Positions 26,128-38,320 of a stretch of 64,000 nucleotides of DNA are shown in pieces. Origin of the DNA: Parus major. Its lineage: Eukaryota; Chordata; Aves; Passeriformes; Paridae. A program made the position numbers and the translations under genes. Within the stretch, counting starts at the first letter, position 1. The number at the start of each line of letters is the position of its first letter. The notes beneath the pieces are model-generated. The model was given only the letters and a program-made list of their open reading frames with translations, searched no databases and was not told the DNA's origin. The stretch is taken from assembly GCF_001522545.3 (NCBI RefSeq), contig NC_031770.1, positions 29,515,365 to 29,579,364 on the forward strand. The letters are read 5' to 3'.

Positions 26128-26450
26128 AATGACTAGGAAAAATATGGGTCCCTTCAGGAAGGATAGAGGAGACCTGGCTGCAAAGGACATGGAGAAGGCT
26201 GTGAGGTACTCAATGGCTTTTTTGTTTCAGCCTGGAGAAGAAAAGGCTACAGGGAAACCCTACAGCAGCCTTCCAGTTCCTGAAAGGAGCTACAAGAAAA
26301 CTGGAGAGTAGACTTAGATTAGATATTAGAAAGAAATCCTTTATTGTAAAGGTGGTGAGTCACTGCAACAGGTTATGCTGAGAGGCTGAGGATGCCACAT
26401 CCCAGGAAGAGTTCAAGACCAGGCTGAATGGGACTTTGAGCAACCTGGCC
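26128..26450 (+). repeat. CR1 LINE 3' region, part 1 (interrupted)
   Basis: This is plus-strand CR1 3' sequence with AGCCTGGAGAAGAAAAGGCT, GGACTTTGAGCAACCTGG and intervening segments typical of the family. It is cut by the LTR that starts at 26451 and resumes at 26903. Confidence 0.9.
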
Positions 26451-26902
26451 TGTGGAGTGCCCCCACCCAAAGAGGTTTGACAGGAATGTTAAAGTGAGAG
26501 GCATGGCTTTAAAGCCCAGGAAGAGTTGCTCCCCCCCCAAATCCCTTGTGGGGTGCCAGCCTGAGGTGTTCTGCCCTTCCTGTGTTGCTATTCATTGTAT
26601 TCTGCTGCATTAAAGCCCTCCTATTGTACCCCTGTTGGTTTATACTCCTGGGGTTCTCCCTTGCTGTGTCCCTGTTGGACCCAGACCCTAAACTCCACCC
26701 TGGCTTGACCCCATAAAACCCACCACCCTGCCTCTGTTCAGGGTTCTCTGTCTCATGCTGGGTTAATTCCTGAGTTGGTGATATCCCAATAAATGGATTC
26801 TCGAGTTTAACGAAATTGAGACCCATCTTGTTGATTTCCCACGCTGGGCACTGGTGGCTGCAGCTCCCTGGACATGATAGTGTTGTAACACGTGATACAA
26901 CA
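26451..26902 (+). mobile_element. Solo LTR (family C), inserted in CR1
   Basis: This 452-bp element runs from TGTGGAGTGCC to ATACAACA. It carries a C8 run near 26530, a polyadenylation signal AATAAA near 26789 and a U5-like end. The flanks are CTGGCC and TTGGCC, a probable 6-bp duplication with one change. It splits a CR1 3' end precisely. It is related to the 454-bp element at 51681-52134 (shared GTGAGAGGCATG, AACTCCACCCT and AATAAATGG segments). It is antisense to GLP1R. Confidence 0.88.
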
Positions 26903-26990
26903 TTGGCCTAGTGGAAGACATCCCAGTCCAGGGCATGGTGATAGGAACTAGATGATCTTTCAGATCCCTCCCAACCCAACCATTCTATTG
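26903..26990 (+). repeat. CR1 LINE 3' end, part 2
   Basis: This continues part 1 after the LTR. It has CTAGTGGAAGACATCCC, then GGAACTAGATGATCTTTCAG and CCCAACCCAACCATTCTAT, the characteristic avian CR1 terminus. Confidence 0.92.
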
Positions 26991-29900
26991 ATTTATATAT
27001 TAAGGATTTCACACATCATTCCCACCCCCGCTTAGGATTAGTGGTCAGCAATTTGAAGTAAGCCATTCAAAACACCTATGCAAAAGCAGCCCTAGGAATC
27101 TGTAAATGTTGTGTATTTGGAGCCAATGAATGTGAATTCCAGGAGGTTTAAGTCCAGAGGGTCATAGGACTAGGAAATTTTGTCTGACTACCATTAGATG
27201 AGCTATAACCAAGTATTACAAGAAAAAAATTATTATGAGGAATAATCTCAAAAAACAAGAAATTTAATTATATTCTTGAAAAAAAAAAAAAGAAGAAAAC
27301 AAATAAAACCACAAGACCCACACTTCAAAAGGAGAATTAATTAAAAAACAAGCAAGCAAAAAAAACCCCCAAACCCCAACATTATTTCACATTTCCTGAA
27401 ACACTTTGTGAATTACCTCTCCTCACCAGTACTTCTTAATGGTGAGGTTTAATTGGGATGAATGCCTAGCTTCAATATATTTATTTTTTCTCCCAATCTT
27501 CATGACACACATTAATTTTCTTTTTATCAATAACACTTCTTTTTAAATAATGAAAAGGAAAACCTGAAGCCTAGCATATATAACAGAATAGAAAGATTTA
27601 CTGTAAATGAAACATGGAATTTGCTATCAGACAGAAAGACAAGGCAATTCATTTAGCTATGAAGAAAAAATTATGTAATGCTATTACACTGGACAGGAAT
27701 ATTCCTGCCACATCTAGGAGTCACAAACACTCAAAGTGGATGGCTCTTACAGACTTCTAGGTAGACACATGCCAGCTGTGTCAGGTTGTCATAGACTCAC
27801 TGATTGCCAAAACAGTGGTGATCAGTGCAAGACTCAGAGGCAGCTGAAGAACAGCTGGGCTATCTGTAACCAGGAAAAGCCTTAAAATGTGAAAGAATAA
27901 ATCAAACGAATTCCAAATAGATGAAACTGCACATCACAATGTGAGAGCCTAAACACCTGGTCTATGGAATAATTTATTAACCAAGATGATTATGAGACAG
28001 GAAATGTTAAAAAAGAGAAAACTTCCACTTTGAGGCACCACTGAGATTCTAATTGATACATGGGACAATGCTCATGAAAGACCTGACGGAGTGCAGCTCT
28101 TAAAATAACAAGCCTGAGGCACTGCAGGCAGCCAGTTGCTCACAGAAATGTGAAAACAAATCTCACTGTTGTGAAAATGGAATACTTTCAGTAATGTGTC
28201 AGACTCCCCATTACCCACACAGCACCATTATGTGGACTTGTAAAGGGCTCAGAAATGGATAAACACCACACATGAGACCCTTCACACCCTGCAGCTTGGC
28301 CCATCCAACACTAGCACCATGCAGGGTCTCCCAGGTAAACCCAGCCCAGGGGTGCAGACACCTTCAAGCACTGTGTGATCAGTTTAAGAAGCTGCTTAGA
28401 AGAGATTCCCAGAGCAAATGGTGCCAAGAGCCCGGACTTCACACAGCATAGCCACAGAAAGGTCTGCCTTTGAAACAGACCCCTCCCAAACTGCATCAGC
28501 CCATGGTCATTCCTACTTTCTCCATTTCCCAGAAGCAGAAGGCAAACAGTCTTCATCTACTCCTACAGGCAACAACCTCAGTCACAGGCAGCCACTTGCT
28601 ACTGCCCAAACACAAAAAAGGCTGTAAATGACTGATAGAAGAGATTCACCTGATCTGAATGCTCTTCCCCAGTCTTGTTCCTTTGTTGGAACTGAAAGCA
28701 GTTCCAACAAAGTTCAAGGAATCCACTAGCTTTTAGACAGCAATGTTTTGACTCAAAAATTTTAAGTGTCTTACCAGTCTTACTGCTCAGAGAAAAGCAT
28801 GTGATTTGCAATAAATGTTTTAAATGTTTTAAATACATTTTTTTCACATGTACTTTTTATGACTCTCTGCACAGGTGGTCATGGCTTAAGATGGCAGATA
28901 TTTTCAACCTTCTAAAACAGATAAAGGGATAGTATATGTATACATTCTGTCTTTGCTGAGGGCCTGGTCCAAAGCCCACTTGGAACTTCATTTCCTGCAA
29001 CTTTCATGTGATGCCATTGCTAAAAAGAACATCAGTTATTAATAGACATTGAGGCAAACTAACAGTGACATGCCCACAGGTGGCCTGTATGCCATGAAAG
29101 AAAGAAGGCACCCACACAGCTTCCCTGGCCACTGCTGAGCAATCTCAGCTGTTTGCTTGCTTGCCTTACTCAGAGGCAATTCACATTTGTCCATGGCTGA
29201 ATTCTGCAGAGCAGGCCCTCTTACCTATAATGCAATCAAAACACCAAGCATAAAATGATCAGTTATAACAGACCAGAATGACAAACAACATTTTTTTAAA
29301 GGTTTGAGGTGGTTGTTGCTTCTTTGATATCCTGCAATACCTTTTCCCTGTCCTGTTATGTTTTCTGTTACCATATAGTCAATGTTTTAAATCATTCCAC
29401 TATATTCTAGAATTGGCTATCATCTTCTGCAAATAAACAAACATACCCACAGCCAGTGCAAAGGGAATCTGATTTTATTTAAAGAGCAAAAAGCTGCAAA
29501 ACCTTTGGAACAGCAGCTTAATGGTAAAGGTTTATTTGAACAGTGTCAATCACACCTCATTAGAATTACATATTAAAACATGGACTTATGCCCAAAACCC
29601 AGTCTCTGTACGCTGATAAAAGGTAGATCACTGAAGGTAATAACATCTATCTAGTGAACCTGTAAATCAAATCAAATCTTAGAAGCAGCTGAATACTTTT
29701 ATGTAAGGAGAGCATGGGCAAAAAGCTGACAAACTTTTCCTTATTAGCCCCACTTTTACTAGAAATAAAAACCAATTGAATATCTTCTCTGTTTAAACAG
29801 CCAACCTCATCTGCATTTTCCAACATCAGGGTGTCAAGGTCAGTGTGACTTTAGTCACCCAGCTGTCCCTGAGGATAATCTGGAACATTATTGATTGTAA

Positions 29901-32042
29901 TAATAAATTATATCATGTCCTAGCTAATCTATTCTATTCAGGCATGAGAAGAACAAGAGACTGCAGTTTTGTCTGTCTGCTCTGTGTCAAGTATTATAGA
30001 CCTGTCCTCTATTAACATCCATTCTCTGCTTCCAGCAGGGGAATTGTTTTGGAAAAAGTTCAATTTTCTCCATAAAGCAGGGACTCAGCAGTATGAGAGC
30101 ATCACCCCAGTCTTCAAGACAGACTGGCTTGTTCCTGAAATGAGCAACCTGCCCCTTGATGGGGACAACAACTTATCAGAATTTAGGAGGTTGTGCCCCC
30201 ATCAGCAGCTTTGTTCAGCTATCACTTGCTGTGGCTTGGGCAATGCTCTCCAGGAATCACTCTTGGCCATAAAAGCTGCTGCTAAGTGTCACTCAGCCCC
30301 AACCTTGGTGCTGCTTTCTGCAAAGGCATCATAAACCCAGGACTCATGCCTAGGAGCATGCAGCTAAAAACATGACATAAGAGAACAGCCTGATCATGAA
30401 ACCTCCAGGGAGCTGGAAGAGCCCCAGCCTGCACCACTGTCCAAGAATCACATTTATTAAAGTGCTCCTTTGTGCTGGGCTTACCACCCTGTCATCTGAA
30501 ATCAGATTACCTCAACAGACAGTTTAACTACAGGTACTTCCTACTATTCTTTTTCCCTCATAACGTATTAGTCATCTCAACTCCTTTGCTTTTGTAATAA
30601 AACCAAGCCTACGCTTGCTTACTTGGATCTTCCCTTGCACCATGTAAAGGTGGCGGTTAGCTGGGTGCAAGCTCATGTCTGTCTCTTAGTAGGAGTGTGA
30701 ATGCATCTACTTTTCTTTTTCCTCTTGTTACTCTTCCTCCTTGCAGTGTTTTGGGTTTTTTGATTGGAAAAGGCTGGAGAACTTCTTGGATCTTTCAAAC
30801 TAAGAGCTAGTGATAAGAAACATTTACAATAGGGATGTTTGAGTCTGTTTCCCCGCCTCTCACCCAAAAACCATACACACTACTGAAAATTATTCTCTTG
30901 CAGCAAGAACTTGAAGTGATCACCTGACACAACCTTATACAGACCTAACAGACACCTTTACCTGATGAAAGGGAAGATCCAACCAAGCACAGGTCATGCC
31001 ACAGGCTACACAGACACCCCTGTATGTCCTGGAAATTCTCAGTGCCAGAATCCTCTGCTGTGCTATCAAAAGCACAGTTACAGACACTGCAGATGGAGAT
31101 GATGCTCTTTGGCATCACCCGAGGAATACTGCCTGCATATAAATTCTTATTTAAAAGCATTTCCTTTGAAATTACATTAACAGAACAGCACTAAAGATTC
31201 AAGAATTAGGAAGTGTTAAAGCTAAGGCTGCTTATATGAGTTCTAGTTCCATCCAATAACATTGTTCTACATACACAATCATACATTTTTTCCCCATCAG
31301 AATCCACGCTTTTATTCAGGATATAAAACAGAGGGAGATAATTTGATGTGAAATTACTCATTCTTACTACTGTGAGATACAAGCCATATTTAAGCAGACA
31401 ATCAAGTCTATACCAAATACAGCATTTTCTTATTTGAATGATCCATTCAAAGACCACCAACAATTCAGCTCCCCAATGAACACTAAAGGCTATTAGCTCA
31501 TATGCATAAAGACATGACCAAAAAATAAGGACCATATTTTGGTAACATAATAAAGTCACATTTATACAAAAAGAAAATCATGCAGGCACAAAATTTGTCC
31601 TGCATGGGCATATTCAGTTCTCCTAGTGCAGAGTACTTCCTTGCCAGCTCTGCAATATCTTGACTCAACACAAACTTCCTCAGTTAATGAGGCAATGATC
31701 CTTCAGAGAAGAGCCCCCTTTACTACATCTCACATGCAAATCTATTCTTCATACTGAAAGAATAAGATCTGTGAAAAAGAAAATAATCATAAAATATAGC
31801 TTCATAATTAAAAAATACTTGAATAATGGTGGCCAATAAAGGTTACGGAAGCCAAGAAGACCATATTAAATCACAAAGTATTCCTTAAGTCACAAATTTA
31901 TACAATACTGGGAATAAGTATCTCAACAATTGAAATATCTTTCTGGAAAAGACCATTTTTTTTTAACAGAGTTTTACCCTAAAAGGAGCTATACCCTCCA
32001 AGCATTTAATTTGAGGAACTTGTATTAAGAAAAGGCTGCACA

Positions 32043-33195
32043 TGTAGTGGTTTAGATTCACCAATTTGAGTTTCCCGGCCAATGCGCCAAATAAGGTGGT
32101 GGATCTCAGCGCTGGCTAAAATCACCAGTGCACTTACTCATTTCTTGCTGTGAGATATGGATCGTGAGAAGGGTAAAACAGGATCAAAACTTAAAAGGTA
32201 TAAATAAACTTTATTAACAGGACTGCAAGAATAAGAAGAGTCAGAATAAAACCTCCAGAACACCTTTCCTCCCCCTGCCCAACTACTTTCCTTTCCCAAC
32301 TGACAACATAGAGACAAAACCTGTCTAAATGTTAAATCAGTTACCAACCATACCATAGTCTTTCATCAGTTCTTGTAGAGAGTGGAGTTTTCTCTTGCCA
32401 TGCCATGGAGACTTCTCCACAAGAAACAGTTACCTCATGGCTTTTCATTTCCACAAATAGCAGCTGCCTGGGAAAAGTTCCCCCACTGTGAAATTCCTCC
32501 CATTTTCACAGCCCTACTATAGGTGTGTCCACAGGCCATGAACTCATAGGGTATTATTTTAAGGATGAGTTATTCAAAGGAAAAGGTTCTCTTCATCTGT
32601 CTCTGTGATCACCTCTGGGAACAGAGGTTTTCTCTTCTCCATGGCCTTATTAAAAGAGTATTTCAGCCCCATTAGGCATCTCTTCTTTCTTCTTCCATCT
32701 GAGGCTTGACTCCTTCTTTACTCATCTTGGTGTTTTCATGTTGTCTTTCTTCGCGTCGTCACTCTTTTTTTCTTTTTTTTTTTTTGTCTCGGCCTGGAGC
32801 CATTGGTGCGGGCCAAAAGGGGGGCCTAGTGTCAGCAACATGTCAGCAGCCGTGGCCCAGCCCAGCCTGGGGCGGGAGCCCTGCAACCTCCATTCCCTGC
32901 CCAGAAGCTGCTGGGGTCCAGCCCAGCCACCCCCAGGCCACACAGGCTGCAGGGGAGCAGGGCCAGTCTCATCAGAGCTCCATTACCTTCTGAGGCTGGA
33001 AGCCAAGAGAGAGATTTGTGGGTTTGTGGTTTTTAAAATGTGGAATTCACAGAGGTGGATCTAATTTCCAAATGGTTCAAAATGTTGTCAGCTGTCAGAA
33101 CTAGCCAGCTACAGGCCTTTTCTAGACACAGAGGAAGCTCCTAGCAGTTCAGTGGGTGGTTTCTTCTTCCCCAAATGTCAGTCAATACAAAACCA
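32043..33195 (-). mobile_element. Solo LTR (long family B), copy 2
   Basis: This 1.15-kb LTR runs from TGTAGTGGTTTA to AATACAAAACCA, flanked by exact GCACA duplications at 32038-32042 and 33196-33200. It shares with copies 1 and 3 the TTGCTGTGAGATATGGAT segment, the TTTATTAAC (reverse AATAAA) signal, the TTTCATCAGT segment, TTTAAGGATGAGTTATTCAA and the GC-rich block. It is diverged at its right end. It lies in intron 3 in GLP1R sense orientation. Confidence 0.88.
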
Positions 33196-33902
33196 GCACA
33201 CTAGCTAGAGAACACCAACACCTAACAACTTTTTAAAATAAACTTAAAAAAAATCATAAAAGTGCACCCATGTATGTGGGCATCAGGTTTAATAATAAGA
33301 GTGTTTATGAACTATAAAAGGTAAGCAAATTAATGCAGTTAAAGAAGGCAGCTTATGAAAAACAAGTATGCATGATACTTTGTCAACATTTGGTAAGATA
33401 CCAAGAAGCACCACTAAAAGTTTTGTTCAGAATAAATAAAAGTGGGTTGGAATACATTTATTGCAACAACAAACATGATTGGAAGTTTAATGCAAAATAA
33501 ACTTGTAAAAATGCTGTTAAGAGGTTTTGTATTTTTAAGTTGTTGGATCTTTTATTGCAATTAATAGAAGCCATCCTATTAGAGGATAATAAAATGATGC
33601 AAAAAATTCAAAAATTCTGCAGTAAAAAGTTCTCTTAAAAGGCTGCAAACCATACAACTAAAGTCTTCTCAGGGCAGAGGAAGGGATCTATTTTACTATG
33701 CTCGTATTCTGAGGCCTTATAAAAATAAGCAAAAAAACCTCAAAACAAGCTAAAAGGAAAGGAAAAAACCAGAAAAATCACTAGCATAATGCCTGCTGAC
33801 ATAAAGCAGGCAAAAAAAGAACTTTAAGAAAAGACAGCAGATAACTAGTATGTTAAATATGCACAGTCAGGAGGAGAGGGATATACACATGCAAATAAAC
33901 AC

Positions 33903-33917
33903 TGGTTGGTTGGTTGG
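33903..33917. repeat. (TTGG)n short repeat
   Basis: About four perfect TGGT units lie in intron 3. Confidence 0.9.
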
Positions 33918-36220
33918 ATGCAGCTTCTGTGCAAAACAAAAAGCTCCAGAACATGGAGGCTAAAACAAATGCCAGGTGAGGTAAGCAAACTGGCAGTCTT
34001 TGGCAACATGGAAATTAGTGGTATTTGGTTATCTGCAAAAGCAATGGCATAAAGAACCACTTATTAAATAATCCTAAATTTATCAACTCTCGCAAGAGAG
34101 TTATAAAGATCATCCAAAAAATCTTAAACAATAGGAAGCTTTCAGCACAGACACCTGCAAAATAGATCATAAAATTTATCTCAAACTATCAAACTTCATT
34201 TAGAGCTAGCTGTAATTCCACAAGAATTAGCCACTATCTACACAAAATAAAGAATGTGAATACTTCTAAGCAGAACAAATAAAATAAAGCATGTCATCCA
34301 TTTTAAAGACTGTAGACACGCCATTCTTCTCTCCCCTGACTGCATTCCTCTCCTTGGTTCTCCTCTTCAGGTTCATCCTTTCAATACTTCCTGTTGCTGC
34401 AATATTTAGTTCTATGCTGCCGCTCCACCTTTGCACTGTTGCTCCCTTTCCCCCCCCCCTTTCATATTTCTGTCTCAGCTCCTACTTGGGGTTGCCATTT
34501 TCCAAAACCATTGTAATTAAAATTGCAACTTAACTCCAGCCTCTCCCATCTCCTTTCTCTATTCCTCAGCCTTCCTCATCATACTCCAAGCTCCTCTTAC
34601 TCCAGCCAAGCAGAGAAGAGGGGCAGAATTAATGAACAACATCTGCTCTCAGATCTGGACCTATTGCAGCCAACAAGGCCACAAGAAGCTCTGATCAGCC
34701 TGTGCACCAAAAGCACATCTGGCCTCAACAGTCACACATTTCAGGAGAGAGGAATACTACTTCACACAGATATGGCCTCTGGAGACTGTAGGAGCAAACA
34801 AGCACACATAAGGAAGTCATTCCCACAAGCAGCAAGAGACATATCACCAGTATCACAGAAGCCATGCTCTTTCTCATCCACATGCTGAAATACAGAATAA
34901 GATTTTGACAAAAAGTTCTTGGAAAACATCAGCTTTAAAACAGAATTCTAATTTGTTGAATCTCATCACGCCAAGGCCTACAAATCTGTAAGACACTAAA
35001 TACAAGCTCTTACAAATAATGGAAAAAAAAAAAAAAACCAAAAAAAAACCCAATCAATTTCATTACGAAAATCACCATCTCTTCTGTCAGGAGGCCACTA
35101 AAGCTACAGTTATGTCTGGATTTACCTTTCCATTACAAAGTCAATCTTTACACCAGTCTCAATGATTCTTACCCTCCAACACAAAGCTGGAGGGTAAGAC
35201 CCATCCCTAATCTAAGAACCAAGATAATTACCCTTATATGGGTAATTTTCCCCAAGTTCTTGATTCCATTTTCATTTCTATTCCATTTTCATTGCTTGAG
35301 AGGTATTTGGATGGACATAAAATCCCTTTGACTTAAGCTTTTCTTTTCCTGCCAAGGAGCAATCCCTTCCCTTGAATATTCATTGCCAATGATACCTCAC
35401 ATTTAAAAAAACTTAGAGAGGCCCACTGTCATTCATCAGTCACACCAACACAATGTTTTCCACATTTTAAGCATCCTTTCATTCTGTTTAAAGGAATTGT
35501 CGGTGCCCTGCTCCATTAAGCTCCAGGACCATTATCAGGCAGTTTTTGCACGTGCAAGTCAGTTTTTTGTTTTCAGGAGAAATATGCCAATGAGCACTTG
35601 ATTCTTTTCTTGCCTAATTAATTTCTGCTCATTCCAATTGTCAAAAAGCAAATTAGAACCAGAAAGTCGTATGAGTCTGGATCAGGCATCAACCAGCATT
35701 ATTTTTGTCATCAAACAAGTCACGTATCCAAGTTCTCTCATAAACATTGCCCAGAAAAACTTCATTCTTATCTAAAGAATAATTAAAATGATGTATGAGA
35801 ATCCTAACAGTTAACATTTGGAGCATGTTTGAAGAGGATTAAACACTTTCAAAATTCATAGCAGGGGCCCGGGTCTCTCAGGGAAAAGCTAGCCTATGAC
35901 AGAAAATTCTCAAGGGGAAAGTCACCAACAAAACGTGCAAGTAGAAAAGAATAATACTGTTAAACAAAACCATGTGCATAATTGAGAAGTGTAAACTTTA
36001 CAAAGATTAGCATATTTTCAAGTTAAAGTTGCATATATGAAATGGCATGAAAGGAAGAATATTCTATAATTAGACTTACATTCAAACACCTTTCAAGTCA
36101 GTCCACATTTTTTTGCAGGACTACTCTGTCAAATGAAAATATTATTAAAAAATCCAACTGCAGAGCTACTCACTTCAAGAGGCAAAGACTCAGCTGCCTT
36201 TACATAAAGCATTTACATAC

Positions 36221-36254
36221 TTATATATAAATATGTATATATATATATATATAC
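36221..36254. repeat. (TA)n microsatellite
   Basis: This is a nearly pure TA run of about 34 bp with two interruptions, in intron 3. Confidence 0.95.
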
Positions 36255-37657
36255 ACATGGATTGAATTGTATCTTCACCAAAATTAACTGAGAATATTGG
36301 AAAAATAAATAATCTTTAAGATCACTATTATAACAGAAGCATATCTATTATGTGAGAGGACACATGTAGGTTGGATGTGAGAGGAGTCTTTCCCATCACC
36401 CAAGATGAAGTGCCAGGAATTCCTGAAAAGGGGAGGAAGAAGTGAGCCATATGGGCAAGTTGCTCTCCACCTATGCTGCTTAAGATCAAGCATTCATGTC
36501 TTATCACATCTTCAGGGCCTTGGGGGTTGGGAAACCCCAAAACAATCAATATTTAACTAATTAGCAACATTTAAGTAAGCTGAAAATTAATAATGCATTT
36601 TCAGCAAGGCATTTAATTACGTAGCACATACAAACACTATTGTTCATTCAGACCATTAATTAGTTCAGTTTACTCCTTGTCCACAGCAATTAAAAACTGC
36701 AAGTTCATGAGTGTAGGTAACCTGTAGAAAAGTTTGAGGTCCCTCTGTTTAAGAGTGCAGTAGTACAGAAAACAAATAAAAGCAAGTAGATAATAACTTC
36801 AGTTATGCAATTATGTAATGAGAGCACAGATGAAGTTAAGATAATTTTTAAGCTTCAAACATATCTAGCTACCTGCTAGACTAGCATGGACAAGGCACAG
36901 AGGCAGTCCAGCTCTTCCTTGCAGCTGCGACTAATGGTGTTCATTTCTCACTGAAAGGCATTATTAATTGCCAGATCAGCTGTAGGAAATGTCTAAAGCA
37001 CTCACAAATGAAGATCAGCTATATTTTCTGAGGTGTGCCTTGACATCCTTGACAGTGGATTTCAAGGAATTACTTTGAACAAAAACATGATACAGTTATA
37101 ACTAAAAAAGTTCTGGAAAACATACAGTCCTGCCAACTGCTCCAACTCCCACAGACATATCAAGCTGATATCCTACAGCAGGCTTGTCCAGCAGTGCAAA
37201 AACAGTAATTTTTCCTAGAAGGTCTCAGGTAACCAGATCTATACCTGACATATGAACATCATGCTTTCATCACACATATGTGCATTTTGTCATCTGGCCA
37301 TATGCAAAGTTTCCTGTTCTATAATACATTCGACGTATTTTGGTAGCAGCAGGAGAAGAATCAAAACAGAGAGCTTTTCATTGTCCCTACAGAAAGTCAC
37401 ATCTCAGCCCAGCTAGAAGGTCATAAACTACTGTGTTATTTTATGTACCTCAATCTGAAGCAGCAGTTTATTTATAAAGCTGTTTCTTTTGCTTAACAAA
37501 ATTGATAAAACAGAGAATGGCATTGCCATGTGGCCTAAAATAACTGTATGTTAATAACATCTATCTGTTATTGATTTTAATAATTATTCCTGCCAACAGC
37601 CCCTATATCCACCCTTGAGATGGGTAACATATGTTTGAGAGTTCTCTGGTATACTAC

Positions 37658-38320
37658 TGTTATAAATCTGTATTGTGATATTGGCTTTCGCAAGTATTAG
37701 GATGAATAGTATATGTTAAATACTTTTTGGCTATGTATGTATTTTTTTTCTTGCTAGCAAGTTGTAAGCCTAAAGGAATCTCCCAGTACAAAGCAAGGAA
37801 ACCCCAGAGGGCAAAGACAGTGGGGCCCAAGCTGTTATCAGTGGAAGAACAATAGAGGCCAAGCTGTTATCAGCTGCCAGGACAGCAGAAGCAGCAGCAG
37901 AAGGACGGATGTGGAGCCCAGCTGTCACCAGGGCAGGACGAGGGGCCCAGACTGTTATCAACACTGACCATGTGGAGAAGAAAAGAAACCAAACTCAAAA
38001 TAATGCTCATCAGCAAGAATAATGATGACCAGCAAAAATAGTGCTGAGCAGCAGAAATAAAAACCATACAGAGCATGTTCTAAATAGGCGGAACCAGGGA
38101 GGGGAGATGCTAAATACTTCTTGAAAAAGTTTGAATATGCATTAAACCCTCACAACAGGAGGGGATAAAAAGAGTGTTCCCGAGATACCAGGGGTGTTCC
38201 TGGCAACCCTCCAGGGCACCCAGCTGTTTTAACCCTTTGCTTTATTTCCTTTGTCTCCTAATTGTCTTTTTGTTTATATTAAACTTTTTAAAATTTATTA
38301 AGTGAATCTCGTTTTTCACA
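37658..38320 (+). mobile_element. Solo LTR (family D) with internal tandem repeats
   Basis: This 663-bp LTR runs from TGTTATAAATC to GTTTTTCACA with a CTAC duplication at 37654-37657 and 38321-38324. A TATA-like GGATAAAAAG at about 38163 and an ATTAAAC polyadenylation-like signal at about 38279 give plus orientation. U3 holds four diverged 30-bp units with GCTGTTATCA at 37825-37970 and three units of about 19 bp around ATGCTCATCAGCAAGA at 38000-38058. The 4-bp duplication fits class I elements (inference). Confidence 0.9.

Noticed and set aside
29969..30334. 121-codon plus frame starting MSVCSVSSIID
   Set aside because: No similarity to any family known to me, antisense to GLP1R, with no splice or promoter support.
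37825..38058. CRISPR-like array
   Set aside because: The units are diverged tandem repeats without unique spacers, inside an LTR in a vertebrate genome.
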